Shown piece by piece: positions 42,101-50,430 of a stretch of 64,000 bases of DNA. How positions within the stretch are numbered: position 1 is the first letter of the stretch; the number at the start of each line of letters is the position of its first letter. Source of the DNA: Solibacillus daqui (GTDB lineage Bacteria > Bacillota > Bacilli > Bacillales_A > Planococcaceae); assembly GCF_028747805.1 (NCBI RefSeq), contig NZ_CP114887.1, forward strand, positions 923,501 through 987,500. Reading direction: 5' to 3'. The notes under the pieces are model-generated. The model was not told the origin of the DNA, searched no databases, and was given only the letters and a program-made list of their open reading frames with translations. The translations under genes and the position numbers were made by a program.

Positions 42101-42718
42101 TTGTCGGCAATTGAAGAATTTGACCGAGTACAAGAGCGCTACTCCTTCTTAAGTGAGCAGCGTGAAGATTTAGTTGCTGCCAAAGATACATTGCATAAAG
42201 CTATTGGTGAAATGGATGAAGAAATGAGCGAACGCTTTAGCGAAACATTTAAGCAGATTCGTCAGCAGTTTGTTGTTTCATTCCGCGAATTATTTGGTGG
42301 CGGTACAGCTGATTTAGTACTGTTAGAACCAGATAACATGTTAGAAACAGGTATTGAAATTATTGCGCAACCGCCAGGCAAAAAGCTGCAAAGTCTAAGT
42401 CTTTTATCCGGTGGTGAACGTGCATTAACTGCAATTGCTTTATTGTTTGCGATATTGAATACACGTCCAGTACCGTTCTGTGTACTTGATGAAGTAGAGG
42501 CAGCACTTGATGAATCGAATGTTGCGCGCTATAGTGATTATTTACGGAAATTTAGCAGTCAGACGCAATTCATCGTTATTACACACCGTAAAGGTACGAT
42601 GGAAGGAGCGGACGTTCTATACGGTATTACAATGCAAGAATCGGGCGTCTCGAAGCTTGTATCAGTAAAACTAGAGGAAGAACCCGATTTAGTAACGCAA
42701 GGGAGTGTCGAAAAATGA
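39137..42718 (+). CDS. smc: Chromosome partition protein Smc
   Basis: 1193 residues. An N-terminal ATPase half (Walker A GPNGSGKSN at ~32-40), a long coiled coil (~170-500), a hinge (~515-640, GYDxxx-like GSLTGGALKQ), a second coil (~675-1010), and a C-terminal half with signature LLSGGERALTAIA and Walker B FCVLDEVEAALDE. Smc with ScpA/ScpB compacts and separates chromosomes. The ATG lies one base after the rnc stop, with AGGGGG upstream. Confidence 0.97.
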   Translation: MFLKRLEVVGFKSFAERIGIDFVPGVTAVVGPNGSGKSNVTDAIRWVLGEQSAKSLRGAKMEDVIFAGSESRKALNFAEVTLVLDNTDEQIAIPYTEINVTRRVYRSGDSEYLLNNQQCRLKDITDLFMDSGLGKEAFSIISQGRVDEILNSRPDDRRSIFEEAAGVLKYKLRKKKAEHKLVETDENLNRVLDILHEIEIRLEPLKIQASSAKDYIRMTAELKDFDIALMVHDMLAHDATLKAFDVEQGTLAISEKEHATKMSQFETNLRKMRSELKTIDEVLDISQEQLVEASAEVERWEGRKALFNEKRSNAEKQIQQLKQSHKQANDTVLELVGQEQEKRKQFTEKQKVVQQVRSSLKQVEQALTRTASEIEQEIEQAKNTFINLLNEEATVKNELKHIDQQLSQEQASAERMTGRSSEMQKELAQVVVEQQTTARALEQSELAVKEQLGRYDVLQMQLKTATANLDEKQALLYKAYQHHQQLKARKETLAELEADFSGFFHGVKEILLARDRGELQGIEGAVAELIQVESKYSQALETALGAASQHIVTANEQHAQKAIGWLKQKRAGRATFLPKTVMRSRKIQPHQLQDIQSHPAYIALAYELVSYAPENTNIIENLLGNVLVAANLEGASQIARILGFKYRVVTLEGDIVNAGGSLTGGALKQQSSLFSRKAELEKLVTTLAEMEATIQSAEQKVSTKKSEIAELRHTLEEMKLQGETLREQEQIHRSKLLELDMTVKSLQTTVTLTESEQSTVTTRKETLAEQQQLSTVRLAQLQEELQEVQQTVDELTKAKEQSETQKDVLREQLAQQRSELAVAQEQLTQVQAAIADIELNLTKVKNQSDKISQEIEWIESEDGVNGPSAEELAQTITDWTVKKDALTETIQKNRKSRDSLHEQVTEIEIQLQEVQRVHKSYVDAIRALELKRSRIEFEKTNLQQLLLEQYELDIITAQDEAIHIEDVEQVRRKVKLLKQSIEELGPVNLSAIEEFDRVQERYSFLSEQREDLVAAKDTLHKAIGEMDEEMSERFSETFKQIRQQFVVSFRELFGGGTADLVLLEPDNMLETGIEIIAQPPGKKLQSLSLLSGGERALTAIALLFAILNTRPVPFCVLDEVEAALDESNVARYSDYLRKFSSQTQFIVITHRKGTMEGADVLYGITMQESGVSKLVSVKLEEEPDLVTQGSVEK

Positions 42719-43977
42719 GCTTTTTTAAGCGACTAAAAGAAAAATTAGTAGGTAGTAACGAAGAACAAAAAGTTGAGCAACCAGAACTTGGTGAGCAACA
42801 AGTAGCCGAACTGTCTCCTCTAGAAGTTATTGAAGAAGCAGTGAAACCCGTTCAAGAAATTGAAAAAGAGATTGAACAAACTGCTGCAGAAGAAGTAGAA
42901 ACAACATCAACAGCAAAAGAACCTGTCGAAGAAGTTTTATTTGGCAATGAGACAGTTGAAACCGTAGAAGAAATCGTTGAGGAACAAGTAGAAGAAGAGT
43001 CGACGAAACCTTCTGCATGGTCGATTACACAAAAATTCAAAGCTGGTTTAGAAAAAACCCGCAATTCGTTTACATCAAAAGTTAATGATTTAGTAGCGCG
43101 TTACCGTAAAGTAGATGAAGATTTCTTTGAAGAATTAGAAGAATTACTGTTACAAGCAGATGTAGGGTTTGAAACGGTTATGGATTTAATGGATAAATTA
43201 CGCTATGAAGTACAGCGTCAAAACATTAAAGACACAAACGGCATTCAAGCAATTATCTCAGAAAAATTAGTTGAAATTTATGAGTCTGGCGAGGAAAACC
43301 TAACGGACTTGAATATGCAGCAAAACGGTGATTTAACAGTTATTTTATTTGTAGGTGTTAACGGTGTTGGTAAAACGACGACTATTGGTAAATTGGCACA
43401 CCGTTTAAAATCAGAAGGGAAGTCGGTTATGCTTGCCGCGGGTGATACATTCCGTGCAGGTGCGATTGACCAATTACAAGTTTGGGGTGAGCGTGTCGGT
43501 GTTGAAGTGATAGCTCAATCAGAAGGTTCTGACCCAGCTGCTGTAATGTATGATGCGGTTCGTGCAGCGAAAAACCGTGGCGTTGACGTATTAATTTGTG
43601 ATACAGCAGGACGTTTACAAAACAAGGTCAACTTAATGAACGAGCTTGAAAAGGTGCACCGTGTCATTTCACGCGAAATTCCAAACGCGCCACATGAAGT
43701 ATTATTAGCATTAGATGCGACAACAGGTCAAAACGCGCTAGTACAGGCACAAATGTTCAAAGAGGCAACAAATGTTACAGGTATCGTATTAACGAAACTA
43801 GATGGTACGGCAAAAGGTGGTATCGTTTTAGCTATTCGCAACAAATTACACATTCCAGTAAAATTTGTTGGACTTGGTGAAAAAATGGACGATCTACAAC
43901 CGTTTGATGCAGAGCGTTACGTATACGGTTTATTTGCGGATGGTTTAGAAAAAGAGCTGAAAGAAATAGAAGATTAA
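42715..43977 (+). CDS. ftsY: Signal recognition particle receptor FtsY
   Basis: 420 residues, some 90 longer than the B. subtilis protein. The excess is an acidic Glu-rich N-terminal region (~15-100), like the A domain of proteobacterial FtsY. The NG GTPase domain follows with G1 GVNGVGKTTT, DTAGR and TKLDGTAKGG. FtsY docks SRP-ribosome complexes at the membrane. ATGA overlap with smc. Confidence 0.96.
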   Translation: MSFFKRLKEKLVGSNEEQKVEQPELGEQQVAELSPLEVIEEAVKPVQEIEKEIEQTAAEEVETTSTAKEPVEEVLFGNETVETVEEIVEEQVEEESTKPSAWSITQKFKAGLEKTRNSFTSKVNDLVARYRKVDEDFFEELEELLLQADVGFETVMDLMDKLRYEVQRQNIKDTNGIQAIISEKLVEIYESGEENLTDLNMQQNGDLTVILFVGVNGVGKTTTIGKLAHRLKSEGKSVMLAAGDTFRAGAIDQLQVWGERVGVEVIAQSEGSDPAAVMYDAVRAAKNRGVDVLICDTAGRLQNKVNLMNELEKVHRVISREIPNAPHEVLLALDATTGQNALVQAQMFKEATNVTGIVLTKLDGTAKGGIVLAIRNKLHIPVKFVGLGEKMDDLQPFDAERYVYGLFADGLEKELKEIED

Positions 43978-44150
43978 CTTGCTTCAGCAGATTTTTTTTC
44001 GGCTGAATAGGGAAACGAAGGTTAAATCGTCACGTCCTGTGACAATGCCTTCGTGATCAACTTTTTGTTGACCTAATGCTCCGGCGGATGTCCCAGATTT
44101 TTTTCGAGTGAACTTGAAAAAAATCTGGACGAGAGTTAGCCGAGGTGTAA
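43978..44150 (+). repeat. Structured intergenic repeat, copy A, with appended perfect hairpin
   Basis: The core 44029-44073 forms two hairpins: GTCAC-GTCCT-GTGAC and, 11 bases later, TCAAC-TTTTT-GTTGA. It aligns without gaps to 46866-46910 at 33 of 45 positions, and stem changes are compensated. Downstream, CCAGATTTTTTTC (44093-44105) pairs perfectly with GAAAAAAATCTGG (44116-44128). No ORF is present. It fills the gap between ftsY and ylxM and could also end ftsY transcription. Confidence 0.65.
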
Positions 44151-44238
44151 TTGATTGTTTTACGGGCAACAATTTTGTTGCTCGTTTTTCTTTTTCGTAA
44201 ATTTTGTCACAACCAAAATGAAAGACAAGGGAATTACC

Positions 44239-44267
44239 TTGACAGTAAGCGTTATCACGATTATGAT
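44239..44267 (+). promoter_or_regulatory. Strong promoter of ylxM-ffh, with cre-like sequence
   Basis: TTGACA, 17 bases, TATGAT (five of six). The spacer with its left edge reads AGTAAGCGTTATCA, 13 of 14 matches to the CcpA cre core TGNAARCGNWWWCA. The promoter is clear; CcpA control is only a possibility. Confidence 0.75.
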
Positions 44268-44299
44268 AAGGTAGACAAAATATGATTGGAGAGATTAAG

Positions 44300-44635
44300 A
44301 TGCTACTTGAAAAAACAACACGCATGAACTTTCTCTTCGACTTTTATCAAGCACTTTTAACAGATAAGCAGCGCAGTTATATGGAGCTTTATTATTTAGA
44401 TGACAATTCACTTGGTGAAATTGCCGAAAGCTACAATATTTCGCGTCAAGCTGTTTATGATAACATTCGTCGTACTGAGGCGATGCTTGAAGAATATGAA
44501 GAAAAACTAAAGCTTTTTGAAAAATTTCAACAACGTCAAGATGTGTTAAAGCAGCTAACAGAGGCTATACAAGATGACGCTTCTACTATAGAAGTGCGTT
44601 TAGCATTAGTTGAACAATTGAAGGAATCGGATTAG
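44300..44635 (+). CDS. ylxM: YlxM/p13-like helix-turn-helix protein
   Basis: 111 residues. A sigma-like HTH is evident in [22 protein letters not shown]. In streptococci YlxM binds SRP components and modulates SRP GTPase activity; it is always next to ffh. The start MLLEKTTRM has GGAGA seven bases upstream; an ATG six codons earlier does not. Confidence 0.94.
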   Translation: MLLEKTTRMNFLFDFYQALLTDKQRSYMELYYLDDNSLGEIAESYNISRQAVYDNIRRTEAMLEEYEEKLKLFEKFQQRQDVLKQLTEAIQDDASTIEVRLALVEQLKESD

Positions 44636-44647
44636 GAGGCGAACGAG

Positions 44648-46006
44648 TTGGCTTTTGAAGGTTTAGCAGAGCGACTCCAAGGTACGATCCAAAAGATTAA
44701 AGGTAAAGGAAAAGTTTCGGAACAAGACGTAAAAGAAATGATGCGTGAAGTCCGATTTGCCTTAATCGAAGCGGACGTAAACTTAAAGGTAGTTAAGGAA
44801 TTCGTTAAAAAGGTTAGTGAGCGTGCGGTCGGCGTTGATGTAATGAAATCATTAACACCTGGTCAGCAAGTTATTAAAATTGTACAAGATGAGTTAACTT
44901 CATTAATGGGCGGCGAACAAAGCCCAATTAAATTCAGCAACCGTCCACCGACAGTTATTATGATGGTCGGTTTACAAGGTGCCGGTAAAACGACGACAAC
45001 AGGTAAGTTAGCGAGCGTTTTACGCAAAAAATATAATAAAAAACCTTTATTAGTTGCTGCTGACGTTTATCGTCCGGCTGCAGTTCAACAGCTACAAACT
45101 TTAGGGAAACAATTAAACTTACCTGTGTTTGCACTAGGTACGGATATTTCTCCGGTAGAAATTGCACGCCAAGCGATTGAACACGCCAAAGAAGAGCACC
45201 ATGATGTTGTATTAATTGATACAGCAGGTCGTTTGCACATTGATGAGCAATTAATGCAAGAGTTAAAGGATATTCGCGCACTAAAAGAGCCAGATGAAGT
45301 ATTCTTAGTAGTGGACTCAATGACAGGGCAAGATGCAGTAAATGTTGCGCAAAGTTTTAACGAAGCTGTAGGTATTACAGGCGTTGTTTTAACAAAATTA
45401 GATGGTGATACACGTGGTGGTGCGGCACTTTCAATTCGTGCTGTAACCGAAAAACCGATTAAATTCGTCGGTATGGGTGAAAAAATGGACGCACTTGAAC
45501 CATTCTACCCTGATCGTATGGCGTCACGTATTTTAGGGATGGGCGACGTATTATCGTTAATCGAAAAAGCACAAGCAAACGTTGACATGGAAAAAGCAAA
45601 AGAGCTTGAAGAAAAATTCATGACACAAAGCTTTACATTCGACGACTTCATCGAGCAAATGCAAGCCGTAAAAAAAATGGGCCCATTAGAAGATTTATTG
45701 AAAATGATTCCAGGTGCCAACAAAATGAAGGGCTTAGACAATGTCAAAGTCGATGAAAAGCAAATGGGGCGTATTGAAGCAATTATTTATTCAATGACAC
45801 CTGCTGAAAAAACAAACCCAGAAATCATCTCTTCAAGCCGTAAAAAACGTATTGCAACTGGTTCTGGGACGACAATTCAAGAAGTCAATCGTTTGTTAAA
45901 ACAGTTTGAAGAAATGAAAAAAATGATGAAGCAAATGACTGGTATGACGCAAGGAAAAGGCAAGAAAAAGATGAAAATGCCAGGATTTGACCAATTATTT
46001 AAATAA
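44648..46006 (+). CDS. ffh: Signal recognition particle protein Ffh
   Basis: 452 residues, TTG start eight bases after AGGAGG. The NG GTPase domain has GLQGAGKTTT, DTAGRLH and TKLDGDTRGG; the Met-rich M domain (~325-452, ending MKMPGFDQLFK) binds 4.5S RNA and signal sequences. It works with FtsY encoded just upstream. Confidence 0.97.
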   Translation: MAFEGLAERLQGTIQKIKGKGKVSEQDVKEMMREVRFALIEADVNLKVVKEFVKKVSERAVGVDVMKSLTPGQQVIKIVQDELTSLMGGEQSPIKFSNRPPTVIMMVGLQGAGKTTTTGKLASVLRKKYNKKPLLVAADVYRPAAVQQLQTLGKQLNLPVFALGTDISPVEIARQAIEHAKEEHHDVVLIDTAGRLHIDEQLMQELKDIRALKEPDEVFLVVDSMTGQDAVNVAQSFNEAVGITGVVLTKLDGDTRGGAALSIRAVTEKPIKFVGMGEKMDALEPFYPDRMASRILGMGDVLSLIEKAQANVDMEKAKELEEKFMTQSFTFDDFIEQMQAVKKMGPLEDLLKMIPGANKMKGLDNVKVDEKQMGRIEAIIYSMTPAEKTNPEIISSSRKKRIATGSGTTIQEVNRLLKQFEEMKKMMKQMTGMTQGKGKKKMKMPGFDQLFK

Positions 46007-46031
46007 AAATTTAGGTGTTAAGAAAAAACAC

Positions 46032-46063
46032 TTTACAAACAACCAAGACATTGCTAATATAAT
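46032..46063 (+). promoter_or_regulatory. Candidate promoter of rpsP-khpA
   Basis: TTTACA followed after 17 bases by TAATAT; a perfect TATAAT overlaps at 46058-46063 but with a 20-base spacer. Confidence 0.45.
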
Positions 46064-46098
46064 ATCTTGTGTGAAACTTATTCGGAGGTGCTATTAAA

Positions 46099-46371
46099 AT
46101 GGCAGTTAAAATTCGCTTAAAACGTATGGGAGCTAAAAAATCTCCTTTCTATCGTATCGTAGTTGCAGACGCTCGTTCACCACGTGACGGTCGTCAAATC
46201 GAAACAGTAGGTACTTACAACCCACTTACTCAACCAGCTACAGTAGAAATCAATGAAGAGTTAGCTCTTAAATGGTTAGCTGATGGTGCAAAACCATCTG
46301 ATACTGTACGTAACCTGTTCTCAGAACAAGGTATCATGGAAAAATTCCATAACGCTAAATACAGCAAATAA
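46099..46371 (+). CDS. rpsP: 30S ribosomal protein S16
   Basis: 90 residues beginning [20 protein letters not shown], the standard S16 start. GGAGGTG lies upstream. Confidence 0.98.
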   Translation: MAVKIRLKRMGAKKSPFYRIVVADARSPRDGRQIETVGTYNPLTQPATVEINEELALKWLADGAKPSDTVRNLFSEQGIMEKFHNAKYSK

Positions 46372-46398
46372 TTCAATGATTAATTCGGAGGTGGCTTT

Positions 46399-46629
46399 AT
46401 GCAGCAGCTGATTGAAGCAATTGTGAAACCATTAGTCGATTATCCTGAGGACGTACGTATTGAGACGGACGAAACTTCAAGTCGAGTTGTTTATAAGCTT
46501 TTTGTTCATCCAGAGGATCGAGGGAAAGTCATAGGCAAGCAAGGACGTGTTGCGAAGGCAATTCGTACGATTGTGTACTCAGCAGCGGGCGGCCACCAGA
46601 AGAAGACATACGTCGATATATTGGATTAG
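46399..46629 (+). CDS. khpA: KH-domain RNA-binding protein KhpA (YlqC)
   Basis: 76 residues with one KH domain; the GxxG loop reads VIGKQGRVAKAIR. KhpA forms an RNA-binding complex with KhpB/Jag in Gram-positives, affecting cell division and small RNAs. In B. subtilis ylqD follows; here a terminator and repeat B follow. Confidence 0.94.
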   Translation: MQQLIEAIVKPLVDYPEDVRIETDETSSRVVYKLFVHPEDRGKVIGKQGRVAKAIRTIVYSAAGGHQKKTYVDILD

Positions 46630-46632
46630 TAA

Positions 46633-46666
46633 AAGGAGGGTGGCATTTTGCTAACCCTTCTTTTTC
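46633..46666 (+). terminator. Terminator after khpA
   Basis: AAGGAGGGT pairs with ACCCTTCTT (one G-U pair), then TTTC. Confidence 0.7.
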
Positions 46667-46719
46667 ATATTTGTTATGATAATTCAATCAACAATATTTT
46701 ATGAATGAGCTAGTTGATT

Positions 46720-46945
46720 GAAATGGAGGTGGCGATTGTAGCTGACGGCTAACGCCTTTCGCTACAGAGCGAAGCTTCCTGTGGGAACAGCACATGTCTA
46801 TTTGCGACGAAAGCAAAGCGATAGGAGCACCGACACTTGAGACGCATGGAACAAAAGCTAAGACAGCCACGCCCTGTGGCAACGCTTTTATGACCAACGT
46901 CGTGTTGGCCTTGTGCCCACGGAAAACGTCCACCGGAATGGAAAT
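46720..46945 (+). repeat. Structured intergenic repeat, copy B
   Basis: A GC-richer block with no ORF. Its core 46866-46910 forms hairpins GCCAC-GCCCT-GTGGC and CCAAC-GTCGT-GTTGG with the same 11-base linker as copy A. The 5' part has further hairpins (TTCGCT-ACAG-AGCGAA near 46758-46775). The 3' tail (GGAAAACGTCC.CC) resembles the 12.7-kb element. It ends about 30 bases before rimM, in the place of ylqD. Confidence 0.65.
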
Positions 46946-46975
46946 CAACAGGACTTTAAAAGAGGTGGATTAAAC

Positions 46976-47494
46976 ATGGAATGGTTTAACGTTGGACGTA
47001 TTGTAAATACGCATGGTATTCGCGGAGAACTACGTATATTATCAACAACTGATTTTGAAGATGAGCGCTTTGCGATTGGTTCAAAATTAGCCGCATTTAA
47101 AAAAGATGACAAACACCCAACTTGGGTAACAATTGCCTCATCACGCCGTCATAAGAACTTTATTTTAGTGACGTTTGAAGGAATGGAAAACATCAATTTA
47201 GTAGAGCCTTTCAAAGAAGGGATGCTAAAAGTAACGATGGATCAATTAGCAGAAGACGAACTAGAAGAAAACGAATACTACTACTTCGAAATTAAAGATT
47301 GCGAAGTGTATTCAGAAGAAGGCGAGCTCATCGGCGTTATTACAGACATTTTAGAAACGGGTGCCAATGATGTATGGGAAGTAAAAGCTAAAGGTGGCAA
47401 AAAGCATTATATTCCGTACATTGAAGAGATCGTGAAAGAAATCGATGTAGAAGAAAAGAAAATTGTGATTCATGTGATGGAAGGCTTATTATAA
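46976..47494 (+). CDS. rimM: 16S rRNA processing protein RimM
   Basis: 172 residues. The N-terminal RimM domain ([14 protein letters not shown]) and the C-terminal PRC-barrel ([17 protein letters not shown]) are intact. It assists 30S head assembly with S19. ATG 46976 has AGAGGTGG upstream; the longer frame runs back into repeat B and is unlikely. One-base overlap with trmD. Confidence 0.96.
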   Translation: MEWFNVGRIVNTHGIRGELRILSTTDFEDERFAIGSKLAAFKKDDKHPTWVTIASSRRHKNFILVTFEGMENINLVEPFKEGMLKVTMDQLAEDELEENEYYYFEIKDCEVYSEEGELIGVITDILETGANDVWEVKAKGGKKHYIPYIEEIVKEIDVEEKKIVIHVMEGLL

Positions 47495-48222
47495 TGAACA
47501 TTCATGTATTAAGTTTATTTCCGGACATGTTTACAGGTGTTTTCGGTGCGTCCATTCTAAAAAAGGCGCAAGAAAAAGGTGCTGTTGAATTAGCTGTTAC
47601 TGATATTCGTGAATTTAGTGAAAATAAGCACAAGCAAGTGGATGACTATCCATACGGTGGTGGCGCTGGCATGGTGTTGAAGCCAGAACCGATGTTTAAT
47701 GCTGTAGAAGCGATTACAGCGGGTCGAAAGCCACGTGTCATTCTCATGTGTCCACAAGGCGAACGCTTTACACAGAAGAAAGCCGAGGAACTTGCGCAAG
47801 AAGATGATATAGTATTCTTATGTGGGCACTATGAAGGCTACGATGAACGTATTCGAGAGCATCTTGTAACGGATGAGATTTCGATTGGTGACTTTGTATT
47901 AACAGGCGGAGAGTTACCAGCTATGACAGTCATTGATGCGGTTGTACGTCTTTTACCGGGTGTTTTAGGGCAAGCAGATTCACATATTCAAGATTCGTTT
48001 TCGACAGGATTACTTGAACATCCACATTACACACGCCCCGCTGATTTTCGCGGAATGAAGGTACCAGATGTGTTGTTATCGGGCAATCATGCGAAAATTG
48101 ATGAGTGGCGAGAAGAGCAGTCATTTTTACGTACATTGCAACGTCGACCAGATCTTTTAGGTGCATTAGAATTGACGGAAAAACAACAAAAAATCCTTGA
48201 GAAAATTAAATCACAAATGTAA
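47494..48222 (+). CDS. trmD: tRNA (guanine-N1)-methyltransferase TrmD
   Basis: 242 residues. A SPOUT knot enzyme: [12 protein letters not shown] and [16 protein letters not shown] form the SAM-binding knot. It makes m1G37 in tRNAs, preventing +1 frameshifts. Coupled to rimM. Confidence 0.97.
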   Translation: MNIHVLSLFPDMFTGVFGASILKKAQEKGAVELAVTDIREFSENKHKQVDDYPYGGGAGMVLKPEPMFNAVEAITAGRKPRVILMCPQGERFTQKKAEELAQEDDIVFLCGHYEGYDERIREHLVTDEISIGDFVLTGGELPAMTVIDAVVRLLPGVLGQADSHIQDSFSTGLLEHPHYTRPADFRGMKVPDVLLSGNHAKIDEWREEQSFLRTLQRRPDLLGALELTEKQQKILEKIKSQM

Positions 48223-48233
48223 AGCAAAACTAC

Positions 48234-48262
48234 TTGAAATGCCATATTTTTTATGTTAAAAT
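48234..48262 (+). promoter_or_regulatory. Promoter of rplS
   Basis: TTGAAA, 17 bases, TAAAAT (each five of six), 12 bases after the trmD stop. Confidence 0.65.
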
Positions 48263-48280
48263 TCAATCTGTGCTAAATAT

Positions 48281-48340
48281 GCACTGAATTACGGTGTTCC
48301 GCTGTGGCGTAAAGTGCGCGTGCAAGAGCATCTGTCTAAG
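48281..48340 (+). ncRNA. Putative L19 leader RNA (rplS autoregulation)
   Basis: The leader of rplS contains GAATTACGGTGTTCCGCTG and a closing pair GCACT/AGTGC, followed by GCGCGTGCAAGAGCATCTG. From memory this resembles the Bacillales L19 leader family, through which L19 is thought to limit its own synthesis. Recognition is by eye only. Confidence 0.6.
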
Positions 48341-48351
48341 GAGAGAAAACA

Positions 48352-48696
48352 ATGTCAAACATTATTACAGAGATCACAAAATCTCAATTACGTACAGACT
48401 TAGCTTCATTCAAACCGGGTGACACAGTTAAGGTACACGTTAAAATCGTTGAGGGTACTCGTGAGCGTATCCAATTATTCGAAGGTGTAGTTATTAAACG
48501 TCGTGGTGGCGGAATTAGCGAAACTTTCACAGTACGTAAAATTTCTTACGGCGTTGGTGTAGAGCGTACTTTCCCAGTACACACTCCAAAAATCGCTCAA
48601 TTAGAAGTAGTTCGTAAAGGTAAAGTACGTCGTGCTAAACTTTACTACCTACGTAACTTACGTGGTAAAGCTGCTCGTATTAAAGAAATTCGATAA
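48352..48696 (+). CDS. rplS: 50S ribosomal protein L19
   Basis: 114 residues with the usual core ([22 protein letters not shown]). L19 sits at the 30S-50S interface. TAAGGAGAG precedes it. Confidence 0.98.
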   Translation: MSNIITEITKSQLRTDLASFKPGDTVKVHVKIVEGTRERIQLFEGVVIKRRGGGISETFTVRKISYGVGVERTFPVHTPKIAQLEVVRKGKVRRAKLYYLRNLRGKAARIKEIR

Positions 48697-48708
48697 GAAC
48701 TTTTTAGA

Positions 48709-48743
48709 AGGGGGCTTGTACTTACAAGCTCCTTTCTTTCTTT
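48709..48743 (+). terminator. Terminator after rplS
   Basis: GGGGCTTGTA pairs with ACAAGCTCC (one G-U) and is followed by TTTCTTTCTTT. Confidence 0.75.
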
Positions 48744-48763
48744 AACAAATGTAGACTATATTT

Positions 48764-48792
48764 TTGCTTGTAATACATATTTCGTATACAAT
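48764..48792 (+). promoter_or_regulatory. Promoter of lepB
   Basis: TTGCTT, 17 bases, TACAAT; 27 bases before the GTG start. Confidence 0.55.
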
Positions 48793-48819
48793 GAGTGTAT
48801 AAGCAAGGGGGATCGCTAC

Positions 48820-49383
48820 GTGGAAAAAACTGAAAAAGAGAAAAATGAGCTTTGGGAATGGACGAAAGCTCTACTAATTGCGTTTGCAATCGCAGCATTT
48901 ATTCGATATTTTTTATTTACACCGATTGTAGTTGATGGGGATTCAATGATGCCAACCCTTGAAAATGGAGATCGAATGATTGTTAATAAATTTAGCTATA
49001 AAATCGGAGAGCCAGAGCGCTTTGATATCGTAGTGTTCCATGCGCCAGAACAAAAGGATTACATCAAGCGTGTAATCGGGCTTCCTGGTGATTATGTTGA
49101 ATATAAAGATGACCAGCTATACATTAATGGTGAAGCGATCGACGAGCCATATTTAGACGCTTATAAAGCACAAATTAGCGAAGGGAATTTAACAGGTGAT
49201 TTCTCGCTAAATGATATTGATCCATCACTCGATGTGATTCCTGAAGGCTATGTATTTGTAATGGGGGATAACCGTCGTTTCAGTAAGGATAGTCGTCATA
49301 TCGGGATAGTCGAGCAAAAAGAAATTATTGGTAATACAAGCATTATTTTTTGGCCGCTTAATGAAATTGAAATTGTAAAATAA
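48820..49383 (+). CDS. lepB: Type I signal peptidase
   Basis: 187 residues, GTG start after AAGGGGGA. A charged N-terminus, one membrane helix (~15-35), then an extracytoplasmic catalytic domain with the Ser-Lys dyad: Ser42 in GDSMMPTL and Lys83 in DYIKRVIGLPGD; GDNRRFSKDSR follows. It cleaves signal peptides of exported proteins (Sip type). Confidence 0.95.
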   Translation: MEKTEKEKNELWEWTKALLIAFAIAAFIRYFLFTPIVVDGDSMMPTLENGDRMIVNKFSYKIGEPERFDIVVFHAPEQKDYIKRVIGLPGDYVEYKDDQLYINGEAIDEPYLDAYKAQISEGNLTGDFSLNDIDPSLDVIPEGYVFVMGDNRRFSKDSRHIGIVEQKEIIGNTSIIFWPLNEIEIVK

Positions 49384-49409
49384 CTATGCAAACAAATTTA
49401 AACACAACT

Positions 49410-49442
49410 AATGAGGGGGCATTTTATCTCCTCATTTTTTTA
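49410..49442 (+). terminator. Terminator after lepB
   Basis: AATGAGGGG pairs with CTCCTCATT (one G-U pair) and continues into seven Ts. Confidence 0.8.
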
Positions 49443-49469
49443 TTGGAAGAACATTAGGAGGTAATTTTT

Positions 49470-50423
49470 ATGACAATACAATGGTTTCCAGGACATATGG
49501 CGAAAGCGCGTCGCCAAGTATCAGAAAGCTTAAAATTAGTTGATATCGTATTTGAGTTAGTAGACGCACGCTTACCATTATCTTCACGTAACCCGATGAT
49601 CGATGAAGTCATTCATCAAAAACCACGCTTACTTATTTTAAATAAACAAGATATGGCGGATGAAACTGAAACACGCCGTTGGATTCAATATTTTGCTGAT
49701 AAAGGATTTAAGGCTGTAGCAATCAACTCACTTGAGGGGAAAGGCTTACAGGCGGTTACAAAAGCTGCTCAGGAGATTTTAGCAGACAAGTGGGAGCGCA
49801 TGAAAGCAAAAGGGATGAAACCACGTGCCATTCGTGCAATGATTGTTGGGATTCCAAACGTAGGGAAATCGACATTAATTAACCGTCTAGCAAAGAAGAA
49901 TTTAGCGAAAACTGGGAATACACCAGGTGTTACAAAAGCACAGCAATGGATTAAGGTGGCGAAAGACATCGAGCTGTTAGACACACCGGGTATTTTATGG
50001 CCAAAATTTGAGGACCAAGAAGTTGGTTATAAATTAGCGTTAACAGGTGCTATTAAGGATACGATCACAAACATGGAAGATTTAGCGGTGTACGGCTTAA
50101 ATTTTTTAGCCTTACATTACCCAGAGCGTATGGAAGAACGTTATAAATTGACTTCTGTAAGTGAAGAATTAGTAGAAACGTTCGATCATATCGGCAAATT
50201 ACGCCGCGTATTTGGCCAAGGTGGCGAAATTGATTACGATCAGGTAGCGGTACTAATCGTACGTGATATACGTGACCAAAACTTAGGTAAAGTAACATTT
50301 GATTTTGTAGATGAGCAAATCGAAAAAGAACAATTAGCAGAAGCAATCGAAAAGGAAAACGAAGAACGCCGCAAAAAAACAGCAGAACTTCGTCGTCAAA
50401 GTCGTATACAAATCAAAGAATAA
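49470..50423 (+). CDS. rbgA: Ribosome biogenesis GTPase RbgA (YlqF)
   Basis: 317 residues, about 35 more than the B. subtilis protein. A circularly permuted GTPase: G4 NKQD before G1 GIPNVGKST and G3 DTPG. The N-terminal WFPGHMAKA is typical. The excess is a highly charged C-terminal tail ([17 protein letters not shown]). RbgA is needed for late 50S assembly. AGGAGG precedes it. Confidence 0.95.
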   Translation: MTIQWFPGHMAKARRQVSESLKLVDIVFELVDARLPLSSRNPMIDEVIHQKPRLLILNKQDMADETETRRWIQYFADKGFKAVAINSLEGKGLQAVTKAAQEILADKWERMKAKGMKPRAIRAMIVGIPNVGKSTLINRLAKKNLAKTGNTPGVTKAQQWIKVAKDIELLDTPGILWPKFEDQEVGYKLALTGAIKDTITNMEDLAVYGLNFLALHYPERMEERYKLTSVSEELVETFDHIGKLRRVFGQGGEIDYDQVAVLIVRDIRDQNLGKVTFDFVDEQIEKEQLAEAIEKENEERRKKTAELRRQSRIQIKE

Positions 50424-50430
50424 TGAAGCG

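Noticed and set aside
46913..46975. Extension of RimM into the upstream repeat
   Set aside because: AGAGGTGG directly precedes ATG 46976, and the added residues are encoded by the repeat.
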